8,362 nucleotides of DNA from Fusobacteriales bacterium (lineage in GTDB: Bacteria; Fusobacteriota; Fusobacteriia; Fusobacteriales; Leptotrichiaceae), in contig JAITVW010000138.1 of NCBI GenBank assembly GCA_031285605.1, forward strand, positions 1-8,362, given 5' to 3'. The notes beneath the pieces were generated by a model, which saw nothing but the letters and a program-made list of their open reading frames with translations, had not been told where the DNA came from and made no database searches. The position numbers and the translations under genes are program-made. Within the stretch, counting starts at the first letter, position 1. Every line of letters starts with the position of its first letter. Of the stretch, positions 1-6,146 are shown piece by piece.

Positions 1-418
1 AAAAGCTAATATTACCAGAAAAGATTACTATATAGAGAAAGCTCTTGAAGAATTAAGCAGGCTCCATTACAAAAATAATGCACACGGCGGTTCGCAGATC
101 AGAAATTTTACTATAAAGAACGAAAAAATTTCATTAATTGATTTTGAGGAAAAAATTCCTGAAAAATATATAGATGAATTTAAAATAAGAGATCTTCTTG
201 TATTTATTCTTTCATTGCAGAAAGCCGGTTTTGAACCTGATGTAAAAAACATATGTGAAATATATAAAGAAAAAACTTCAAAAGAAGTATACGAAATTTT
301 GAGAAAATTTTTAGTTAAATATAAATGGATTTATTTTTTAAACAGCAGAATTTTTTCAAAAATCAGAATGAAGGATGTAAGAGATTTTATAGCAGTTATA
401 GAAAAAGTTGATAAATAA
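1..418 (+). CDS. Kinase-like protein, LPS-core-kinase or Bud32-like (5' end missing)
   Basis: The frame is open from base 2 to the TAA at 416-418, giving 138 visible codons. The start lies before the window. The visible part looks like the C-terminal lobe of a small protein-kinase-like fold. A helix ending in Leu-His (visible residues 21-22) leads to the motif HGGSQIRNF (28-36), then a short strand and LIDFEE (45-50). This matches the order of the catalytic loop (HxD...N) and the metal-binding DFG motif in RIO/Bud32-type and WaaY/RfaY-type kinases, with N35 and D47 kept. The catalytic Asp that normally follows His-Gly is Gly here, so activity is uncertain. Three GT9 sugar transferases follow 14 nt downstream, which suggests phosphorylation of a core sugar, but this is inference. 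A TTG at 215 lies inside the frame and is not the start. Kinase-like fold fairly likely; substrate unknown. Confidence 0.6.
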   Translation, partial: KANITRKDYYIEKALEELSRLHYKNNAHGGSQIRNFTIKNEKISLIDFEEKIPEKYIDEFKIRDLLVFILSLQKAGFEPDVKNICEIYKEKTSKEVYEILRKFLVKYKWIYFLNSRIFSKIRMKDVRDFIAVIEKVDK

Positions 419-432
419 GAAGAGGATGGAGT

Positions 433-1542
433 ATGGAATCTAAAAGAGCTTTGATTATAAGTTTTTCAGGAATAGGAGATGCTGTATTAACTGAAGTTTT
501 GTGTGAAAATCTGAAACAGATGTTTCCGGAAATAACAGTCGATATGGTAGTGAAAGATAATAGTTTTCCATTATTTTTGAATAATTCGGCAATAGATAAT
601 GTCATACCTTATTATAACAATGAGAGAAAAAATTATTTGGAATATATAAAAAAGACATGGAATGTTATGAAAAAAAAATATGACATTATACTGGATGTAG
701 AATCTACACCAAGAAGCGAGCTTTTTTCTTTATTTGGAAAAAAAGCCGGTTATCGTGCGGGATGGTACAAAGTGTCTAAACATAAGTTTTTATGGATGAA
801 AATAAAAAGAGGATTTTTTTATAATAATAAGATAGCAAGAGATAATAAAGAAAGTGTTACTAAAAATCTTACAAAGTTCTTAGACCCTCTTATTAAAATT
901 TCATCTTTGGAAAACTATAAAAAAACTTTTGATTTTAGAATATGTATAACAGATGAGGAAAAACAGGAAATGAGAAAAATCATGAAAGAAGCCGGATTAG
1001 ATTTTTCAAAGCCTGTAATTATGTGTGCAGTAAATTCTGTGAGTAATGGGAAAAGATGGCGTAAAGACTACATGATGGAAGTTTTGAAATATATTCTGAA
1101 TAATTATGATTATCAGCTTTTACTTTTTTATACGCCAAATGAAAAGGAATATACTGTAAATCTGGCAAAAGAATTACAAAACAACAGGGTATTTTACAGT
1201 ATAGAAACAAGGGATGTAAGGGATCTGGCAAAATTAATGGCAAATTCAGATTATTATTTTGGAAACGAAGGCGGAGCAAGACATATAGCACAGGCTGTGG
1301 GACTTCCGGGCTTTGCAGTATTTTCACCTGATGCATCAAAAAAGGACTGGCTTGTAAACAACGGAAATACAGATTATGATGGTATAGAAGCAAGTGATAT
1401 TCTGGGAGACAGTGTTTATAGTATGAGTGAAAAAGAGAGGTATGATGTGATTACACCCGGAGAAGTAATAAAAAGACTTGAGCCGAAGCTTTTAAAGCTC
1501 CGAAAGAATTCAGATATATTATTTGAAGAGATAAAGAGGTAA
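433..1542 (+). CDS. Glycosyltransferase family 9 protein (heptosyltransferase-like), NEGG variant
   Basis: This 369-residue protein has the GT-B layout of family 9, which transfers a sugar (often ADP-heptose) onto LPS core on the inner face of the inner membrane. The N-terminal strand-loop ALIISFSGIGDAVL (6-19) carries the family's S-x-x-G-D motif. A mid-protein segment, NSVSNGKRWRKDY (201-213), corresponds to the usual nucleotide-sugar loop with K-x-W. The C-terminal acceptor/donor motif is GNEGGARHIAQAVGLP (277-292), with Glu-Gly-Gly in place of the common Asp-Ser-Gly. I recall this variant from a subset of GT9 proteins. It lacks the C-terminal Cys/His cluster seen in the next two genes. 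The ATG at 433 has GAAGAGGA at 419-426, 6 nt upstream. The gene ends 2 nt before the next. The middle is very AT-rich. Exact donor and acceptor cannot be read from the sequence. Confidence 0.85.
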   Translation: MESKRALIISFSGIGDAVLTEVLCENLKQMFPEITVDMVVKDNSFPLFLNNSAIDNVIPYYNNERKNYLEYIKKTWNVMKKKYDIILDVESTPRSELFSLFGKKAGYRAGWYKVSKHKFLWMKIKRGFFYNNKIARDNKESVTKNLTKFLDPLIKISSLENYKKTFDFRICITDEEKQEMRKIMKEAGLDFSKPVIMCAVNSVSNGKRWRKDYMMEVLKYILNNYDYQLLLFYTPNEKEYTVNLAKELQNNRVFYSIETRDVRDLAKLMANSDYYFGNEGGARHIAQAVGLPGFAVFSPDASKKDWLVNNGNTDYDGIEASDILGDSVYSMSEKERYDVITPGEVIKRLEPKLLKLRKNSDILFEEIKR

Positions 1543-1544
1543 AA

Positions 1545-2579
1545 ATGAATATATTAATTATTCACACAGCATTTATAGGGGATATAGCATTGTCCACGCC
1601 ATTTGTAAGGGCTGTAAGTGATAAATATCCCGATGCAGGTTTATATTATTTAACAACACCTGCAGGAGCAACACTTTTACAGAATAATCCTTTAATAAAG
1701 GAAGTTATTGTTTTTGATAAAAAGGGAAAAGACAAAGGACTGAAAGGTTTTTTTAAAACAGCAAAACTTCTTAGAAAATATAAATTTCATACAGTATTCA
1801 TACTGCACAGATATCTAAGAAGCAGTTTTCTGGGATATTTTTCCGGAGCTGGGGAAAGAATCGGCTTTGATACGGCTTCCGGCAGTTTTTTATACACAAA
1901 AAAAATAAAATACAGAAAAGACCTTCATGAGATAGACAGATTATTGAAATTTGTCGATGGTGAAACCGGGAAGTATAAAGTGGAGATATATCCTTCCGGC
2001 ATTAATGCCGGAAACATAGATAAAATATGGCGAAAACACGATATAAAAGAACAGAAAATAATAGCTGTAGCTCCGGGAAGCAAATGGTTTACCAAGATGT
2101 GGCCAAAAGAATATTTTGATGAGCTTATAAATAAATTAAATGAGCTTGAAAATGTAAAAATAATTCTTGTGGGTGGAAAAGAAGACAAAGAGATAGAATT
2201 AAAAAATGAAAGCAAGGCAATAGATTTAAGAGGTGAAACTTCATTGTCCGATTTGGCGGAGATTTTGAAAAGAAGTGATGTTCTGGTGACAAATGACAGT
2301 TCGCCTGTTCATATAGGCTCAGCCTTTGAAAAGCCGTTTATAGCTGCAATATTTGGTCCTACAGTAAAGGAATTCGGATTTACTCCTTCAAATAAAAAAA
2401 ATACAGTTATTGAAATAGAAGGTCTGGAATGCCGTCCTTGTGGAATACACGGGCATGATAAGTGTCCTTTGGGGCATTTTAAGTGCATGAGAGAAATTCT
2501 TCCTGAAAAAGTTTTTGAAATTGCAGCAGATAAATTAGAAATTAAATTAGATAATACTCTAAAGGATTCAGAGGAATAG
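1545..2579 (+). CDS. Glycosyltransferase family 9, WaaF-like LPS heptosyltransferase
   Basis: This 344-residue GT9 protein most resembles the heptosyltransferase II (WaaF) group, which adds heptose from ADP-heptose to the growing inner core at the cytoplasmic face of the inner membrane. Visible signatures are MNILIIHTAFIGDIALSTPF (1-20), APGSKWFTKMWPKEYF (176-191) containing the K-x-W donor loop, and VTNDSSPVHIGSA (248-260) followed by IFGPTVKEFGF (269-279). The C-terminal segment has C296-x2-C299-x2-H302-x4-C307-x3-H311-x2-C314-M, a pattern I know from many WaaF-like proteins of Bacteroidetes and other diderms. The ATG at 1545 is 5 nt after AGAGG (1535-1539), which lies inside the preceding gene, so translation is probably coupled. 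The next gene begins 1 nt after the stop. A perfect 20-bp palindrome lies inside the coding region at 1994-2013. Family is firm; naming it waaF would need the acceptor to be shown. Confidence 0.88.
   Translation: MNILIIHTAFIGDIALSTPFVRAVSDKYPDAGLYYLTTPAGATLLQNNPLIKEVIVFDKKGKDKGLKGFFKTAKLLRKYKFHTVFILHRYLRSSFLGYFSGAGERIGFDTASGSFLYTKKIKYRKDLHEIDRLLKFVDGETGKYKVEIYPSGINAGNIDKIWRKHDIKEQKIIAVAPGSKWFTKMWPKEYFDELINKLNELENVKIILVGGKEDKEIELKNESKAIDLRGETSLSDLAEILKRSDVLVTNDSSPVHIGSAFEKPFIAAIFGPTVKEFGFTPSNKKNTVIEIEGLECRPCGIHGHDKCPLGHFKCMREILPEKVFEIAADKLEIKLDNTLKDSEE
1994..2013. repeat. Perfect 20-bp palindrome inside the WaaF-like gene
   Basis: The half-site TTCCGGCATT is followed directly by its reverse complement AATGCCGGAA, with no spacer and no mismatch. 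It lies in the WaaF-like frame around Pro-Ser-Gly-Ile-Asn-Ala-Gly-Asn. It is GC-richer than its surroundings. In RNA it could form a hairpin with a short loop, but no T-run follows, so it does not look like a terminator. Function unknown; it could be chance, a protein-binding site or an mRNA structure. Confidence 0.85.
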
Positions 2580-2580
2580 T

Positions 2581-3573
2581 ATGAAAATTTTGATAATAAG
2601 ATTTAGTTCTTTTGGTGATGTTCTAATGACATCACCGGTTTTGAAAAAAATAAAAAAAGTTTATCCAGATTCTGTGATAGACTTTTTAGTGTATGATAGT
2701 TTTTCAGAAGCTGTGACTGATAATCCCAATTTGAATAATATTTATATTTTTCCTAAAAATAAAAGTAAAGATTTTGATTATATAAATAAATTAATCTCTG
2801 AATTAAAAGAAAAAAAATATGATTATGTAATAGATCTTCATTCAAAATTATTGTCAGGATATATTGGGAAAAAATTAAAGACAAATTATATTAAATATCA
2901 AAAAAGAAAATGGTGGAAAACTATATTGGTAAAGCTGAAATTAATTCGGTATAAAGCAGATCTGCCAATAGTGAAACAGTATTTCAGACCATTAAAAAAA
3001 TTAAATATTTTTTATGAAAATGAAAAAACTGAATTTTTTTTCAATTTATCTATTGAAGATAATTTAAATAAGAAGTATAATCTAAATGAAGAATATCTTA
3101 TTTTAGCTCCGGGAGCATCAAAAAATACTAAAAAATGGGTTTATTTTAATGAACTTGCTGTTCTTTTGACTGAAAAATTAAATATGAAAATTTATGTCAT
3201 AGGAGGAAAAGAAGATTTCGGAGTAGTGAAAGAAAGCAAAAATATCATTGATTTATGCGGAAAACTGTCATTCAAAGAAAGCGGTGTTTTATTAAAGCAT
3301 GCGAAGTTTTCTGTAACAAACGATTCAGGTCCTTTTCATATTTCCGTGGGGACAGATACCAAGACTTTTGTTATTTTTGGTCCTACTGATTCAGGAATGT
3401 TTTTATTCGGAGAAAATGAAATATTAATAAGTTCAAATCAGAAATGTTCGCCGTGTTCGCTTCACGGGGATGATGAATGTCCGAAGAAACATTTTAACTG
3501 TATGAAATTATTACTGCCTGAACAGGTATTTGAAGTGATTAAGGAGAAGATAAATGAAAATACTGGCAATTGA
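2581..3573 (+). CDS. Glycosyltransferase family 9 protein (LPS heptosyltransferase-like)
   Basis: This 330-residue protein is the third consecutive GT9 enzyme, expected to act on the same glycolipid as its neighbours on the cytoplasmic side of the inner membrane. It has MKILIIRFSSFGDVLMTSPV (1-20) with S-S-F-G-D, a donor loop APGASKNTKKW (176-186), and the canonical VTNDSGPFHISVG (245-257) followed by VIFGPTD (264-270). The C-terminal cluster C289-x2-C292-x2-H295-x4-C300-x3-H304-x2-C307-M has the same spacing as in the previous gene, pointing to close relationship or duplication. The ATG at 2581 sits 5 nt after AGAGGA (2570-2575), inside the end of the WaaF-like gene. The last 20 nt overlap tsaD. 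A hand count over 2761-3060 gives about 20% G+C, far below tsaD, which suggests a separate origin or relaxed codon choice. Family certain; specific sugar and acceptor unknown. Confidence 0.87.
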   Translation: MKILIIRFSSFGDVLMTSPVLKKIKKVYPDSVIDFLVYDSFSEAVTDNPNLNNIYIFPKNKSKDFDYINKLISELKEKKYDYVIDLHSKLLSGYIGKKLKTNYIKYQKRKWWKTILVKLKLIRYKADLPIVKQYFRPLKKLNIFYENEKTEFFFNLSIEDNLNKKYNLNEEYLILAPGASKNTKKWVYFNELAVLLTEKLNMKIYVIGGKEDFGVVKESKNIIDLCGKLSFKESGVLLKHAKFSVTNDSGPFHISVGTDTKTFVIFGPTDSGMFLFGENEILISSNQKCSPCSLHGDDECPKKHFNCMKLLLPEQVFEVIKEKINENTGN

Positions 3574-4555
3574 GACATCGTGTGACGAAACTTCGGTTGC
3601 AATAATAGAAGACGGAAAAAAAGTACTGAGCAATATAGTTTCCAGCCAGATTAAGATACATGAGAAGTACGGCGGAGTAGTTCCTGAGATAGCCTCAAGA
3701 CATCATATAGAAAATATTCTGCCTGTTTTTGAAGAGGCGCTGGATGAAGCCGGATTATCTGTAAACGACATAGATTATATAGCAGTAACATATACTCCCG
3801 GATTGATAGGAGCATTGCTTGTAGGAGTGGCTTTTGCCAAAGCGGTCAGTTATTCCGTGGGAATTCCTCTGATACCGGTACATCACCTTAAAGGTCATGT
3901 ATATTCCGGTTTTATAGAATATGACATAAAGCTTCCGGCAATATCACTGGTTGTTTCAGGCGGACATACCCTTCTTTTGAAAATTAATGAAGATTATGAA
4001 TTTACGCTGATGGGAGAGACACTTGATGATGCAGCCGGAGAAGTGTATGATAAAATAGCAAGACTTTTAGGGCTGGGTTATCCGGGAGGACCTAAAATTG
4101 AGAGTTTGTCTGAAAAAGGTGTACATGATTTAAAGATAAAAAAGCCGCATGTGAAGGAAAATGAATTTAGTTTCAGCGGAGTAAAAACATTTGTAACCAA
4201 TTATATTAATAATGAAAAAATGAAGGGCAATGTTATTAACAAAGAAAATATAGCAAGATCTTTTCAAGATACAGTTATTACAATTTTAAGTGAAAAAGCA
4301 GTAAATTTGTGTAAAAAAGAGGGAATAAAAACATTGACAGTTGTTGGCGGTGTGTCTGCAAATAAAGCTCTAAGAAGAAAAATGACAGAAATGGGAGAAG
4401 AAAATAATATTGAAGTTTTTTTTCCGGGCTTGGAATACTGTACTGACAACGCTGCCATGATAGGGGTAGCTGCATATTATGAATTAAAGAAGAAAGGAAG
4501 AGATTATAATTATATTTTATTAGATGCTGTTGCTTCTAAAGATATGTTTTTATAA
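3554..4555 (+). CDS. tsaD: tRNA N6-adenosine threonylcarbamoyltransferase TsaD
   Basis: TsaD (Gcp/YgjD/Kae1 family) transfers the threonylcarbamoyl group from threonylcarbamoyl-AMP, made by TsaC/TsaB2, to A37 of ANN-decoding tRNAs, giving t6A. In bacteria it works with TsaB and TsaE in the cytoplasm. At 333 residues it is full length. It starts with MKILAIETSCDETSVAI (1-17). The metal ligands are visible as H111 and H115 in HHLKGH (110-115) and D298 in CTDNAAMIG (296-304). Nucleotide-binding ASKHA loops are SGGHT (135-139) and GGVSAN (265-270); the GETLDDAAGEVYDKIAR segment (154-170) is characteristic. The ATG at 3554 follows AAGGAG (3541-3546) by 7 nt, and the start overlaps the last 20 nt of the GT9 gene, so it is probably translationally coupled. 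No tsaB or tsaE is nearby. Very high confidence. Confidence 0.98.
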   Translation: MKILAIETSCDETSVAIIEDGKKVLSNIVSSQIKIHEKYGGVVPEIASRHHIENILPVFEEALDEAGLSVNDIDYIAVTYTPGLIGALLVGVAFAKAVSYSVGIPLIPVHHLKGHVYSGFIEYDIKLPAISLVVSGGHTLLLKINEDYEFTLMGETLDDAAGEVYDKIARLLGLGYPGGPKIESLSEKGVHDLKIKKPHVKENEFSFSGVKTFVTNYINNEKMKGNVINKENIARSFQDTVITILSEKAVNLCKKEGIKTLTVVGGVSANKALRRKMTEMGEENNIEVFFPGLEYCTDNAAMIGVAAYYELKKKGRDYNYILLDAVASKDMFL

Positions 4556-4583
4556 AAATCTTTAGGTTTAGGAGGTTAGACAC

Positions 4584-5936
4584 ATGAAATATCTGGAAGA
4601 TATGAATAATGAAGAATTACTTATGATTGCAAAAAGGGAAAGAATACTGTTAAGCTTAAAATTCTTGAGGGAAGAGTTGATAAACAGCCTTGAATTAAAA
4701 GGTTATGAAAAAATGGATCCTGTAAAAGCTGCACAGGAAGTAGAAGAGCTGGAAAAAGAAAGAAACCGGCCAAAAAAAAATGAAATAAGAATAGCAGCTG
4801 ACGGAAGTGTAGAAGTAGTAGAAATACCCTTAGAGGCACATGAAATAGAAGATGCACATGAAATTAAGGAAGAACAAGCACCAAAAGATGAACATTCGCG
4901 TGAGATTCAAAATGATCTTGAAGTAGCTAAAGAAATAGCAAGGGAGATTGATGAAGAAATGATGAGAAAAAATATTGTTACTGAAACTCCTGATACTGAA
5001 AAAGAAATAAAATCAAATAATGAAAACGGAATGGAAAATGACGGGAAACTAATTGCTGCATCAGAAAAATCAGTTGAGGAGATAAATGTAATATCTGAGG
5101 AAAAAAACAATGAAATAGTTCCTGCGGGAGCAGAAGAAGCAGAGGTGAGACCTGGTGAGAGAAATAACATAAGAATCGTATTTCTGAATCAGGAAGTAGA
5201 GTTGCCTGTAAGAAAAAAACAAAAAAAGAAATATCATAGAAATTTTATATTCAGAAGAAGTGCAAAAACATTAAGAGATAAAACAAGAGGTCTTTATGAT
5301 TTAAGCTCAAAGATAGAGTTTTATCCGACATCACTGGATGAAGACTTTGTAAACAGAAGAATAAAAGAAAGAAAAGTGCAGAATTCCAAGTATGTAATAG
5401 GAAATGAAAGAATTTCAGAAAATTCAGATAAAAAAGATATATTTTTTGATAAGGCTCCTCTTCCAAGTGCTTATTTTGTGGATGAAGTGGTACTAATGCC
5501 TAAAAATAACAATACTTTATTTACATACTGGGAAATCAGGGATGATACATACAATAAATTAAAAGAGGAAAAAAATATACTCAATAATGTAGTAATTAAA
5601 GTATATAAGAATGGTATCGAAGATCAGAGAATAATACGCAGTGAAAGACTGGGAAGCCATTATATACACAATATAGAAGCAGCACAGGATTATGATGTGA
5701 GTATAGGCTATGAAAATGCTGCAGGCGAATATACAGAAATAGCTCATTCTTCAAAAGCACTTGCACCAAGAGATAAAGTCTCTGAAAATAAAGATCTGAA
5801 ATGGCTGGAGGTTAATGACAATAATGATAAAAAAGAACTGGAAGCTGAAACAGACCATGATACAGGTGAAAATTATATAGATGAAGATGTCTTTTCAGTA
5901 TTGCTTGAGAAGTTAAGAAATGTAAGATCTTCTTAA
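4584..5936 (+). CDS. DUF4912 domain protein with N-terminal SAP/Rho-N-like helix pair
   Basis: This 450-residue protein has no established function. Residues 7-37 (MNNEELLMIAKRERI..., ending REELINSLE) resemble the short helix-turn-helix of SAP/Rho N-terminal domains, which I recall at the N-terminus of several DUF4912 proteins. Residues 45-190 are Glu/Lys-rich, low-complexity and probably disordered or coiled coil. A very basic stretch, RKKQKKKYHRNFIFRRSAK (210-228), follows. The DUF4912 domain spans about 292-400: LPSAYFVDEVVLMPKNNNTL (293-312), then FTYWEIRDD (313-321) with the family's YWEI core, IKVYKNG (338-344) and YDVSIGYENAAGEY (370-383). The tail is acidic and ends in LLEKLRNVRSS. 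There is no signal peptide or membrane segment, so it is probably cytoplasmic. The start is 7 nt after a strong GGAGGT (4571-4576) and 28 nt after tsaD. It is the last gene of the operon. Confidence 0.8.
   Translation: MKYLEDMNNEELLMIAKRERILLSLKFLREELINSLELKGYEKMDPVKAAQEVEELEKERNRPKKNEIRIAADGSVEVVEIPLEAHEIEDAHEIKEEQAPKDEHSREIQNDLEVAKEIAREIDEEMMRKNIVTETPDTEKEIKSNNENGMENDGKLIAASEKSVEEINVISEEKNNEIVPAGAEEAEVRPGERNNIRIVFLNQEVELPVRKKQKKKYHRNFIFRRSAKTLRDKTRGLYDLSSKIEFYPTSLDEDFVNRRIKERKVQNSKYVIGNERISENSDKKDIFFDKAPLPSAYFVDEVVLMPKNNNTLFTYWEIRDDTYNKLKEEKNILNNVVIKVYKNGIEDQRIIRSERLGSHYIHNIEAAQDYDVSIGYENAAGEYTEIAHSSKALAPRDKVSENKDLKWLEVNDNNDKKELEAETDHDTGENYIDEDVFSVLLEKLRNVRSS
4836..4871 (+). repeat. Imperfect 18-nt tandem duplication in the DUF4912 gene
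   Basis: Two adjacent 18-nt units (4836-4853 and 4854-4871) both begin GCACATGAAAT and match at 14 of 18 bases. They encode AHEIED and AHEIKE (residues 85-96) in the Glu-rich linker. A small slippage-type duplication in a low-complexity region is the likely origin. Confidence 0.6.
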
Positions 5937-6026
5937 AAATAACAGATTATGCTTTGTTTTTAACAGAATAATACTGAAATATCAGTGTCTGCCGCCGGTA
6001 AGGAAACAAGAGAGCGGAGTTTTGAT

Positions 6027-6055
6027 TTTGCATGTTTATTTTACAGATATATATA
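6027..6055 (+). promoter_or_regulatory. Weak sigma-70-type promoter candidate
   Basis: TTTGCA (6027-6032) and TATATA (6050-6055) are 17 nt apart and each matches consensus at four of six bases. Transcription would begin near 6062, directly before the palindrome/T-run at 6071-6100. That would make the hairpin a leader element rather than the end of the upstream operon. In such AT-rich DNA a match of this quality is easily chance. Confidence 0.2.
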
Positions 6056-6070
6056 GTTTTAAATTTTTTT

Positions 6071-6100
6071 CTACTTTTTTTAAAAAAAGTAGTTTTTTTT
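6071..6100 (+). terminator. Rho-independent terminator candidate
   Basis: CTAC followed by seven T, then seven A and GTAG (6071-6092), forms a perfect 22-bp palindrome. In RNA it can fold as a 9-bp stem with a UUAA loop. Eight T follow (6093-6100). No T-run exists on the opposite side, so it would act only on + strand transcripts. It lies 135 nt after the DUF4912 stop and before the yueI ribosome binding site, a natural boundary between the two operons. The stem has only two G-C pairs, so it is weak on paper. Confidence 0.6.
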
Positions 6101-6131
6101 ATTTTAAATTTGTAAGAATTATGATAAAATC

Positions 6132-6136
6132 GGAGG
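6132..6136 (+). promoter_or_regulatory. Ribosome binding site that decides the yueI start
   Basis: GGAGG ends 1 nt before the in-frame ATG at 6138, too close for normal initiation, and 10 nt before the in-frame ATG at 6147. The second ATG is therefore the more likely start, shortening the protein by three residues. No other Shine-Dalgarno sequence is visible just upstream. Confidence 0.65.
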
Positions 6137-6146
6137 TATGGATGAT

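Larger units (their letters stand above)
5937..6146. other. Intergenic gap between the two operons, with two hairpins
   Basis: No credible gene lies here. From left to right it holds three things. First, a short inverted repeat ACTGA-AATA-TCAGT (5973-5986) with no T-run. Second, a GC-rich hairpin, with 5989-5995 pairing to 6014-6019 (one bulged G, 18-nt loop) and followed by TTTTGATTTT, which could be a weak terminator or part of a leader structure. Third, the T-rich stretch 6061-6110 containing the 22-bp palindrome listed separately. The base composition around 5987-6019 is clearly richer in G+C than its flanks. I do not recognise a known riboswitch class here. Confidence 0.6.

Noticed and set aside
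215..418. Short + strand gene beginning at TTG 215
   Set aside because: The same frame stays open to base 2 and encodes kinase-like motifs upstream of the TTG, so this is an internal codon of a larger gene.
1019..1393. 124-codon open frame on the - strand
   Set aside because: It lies entirely within a firmly identified GT9 gene and shows no domain features.
4264..4475. Two overlapping - strand open frames of about 65 codons
   Set aside because: Both are antisense to the conserved C-terminal part of tsaD.
1..4555. Bud32-like kinase gene near tsaD as a KEOPS-style pair
   Set aside because: Bud32 and Kae1 pair in archaea and eukaryotes, but here three LPS-type transferases lie between the two genes and bacterial TsaD works with TsaB and TsaE. 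Glycolipid phosphorylation is the simpler reading.
5973..5986. Inverted repeat ACTGA-AATA-TCAGT as a terminator
   Set aside because: The stem is only 5 bp, AT-rich, and has no T-run after it.
6120..6125. TATGAT as the -10 box for yueI
   Set aside because: Transcription would start near 6132, inside or after the only ribosome binding site, and no convincing -35 box is placed 17 nt upstream.
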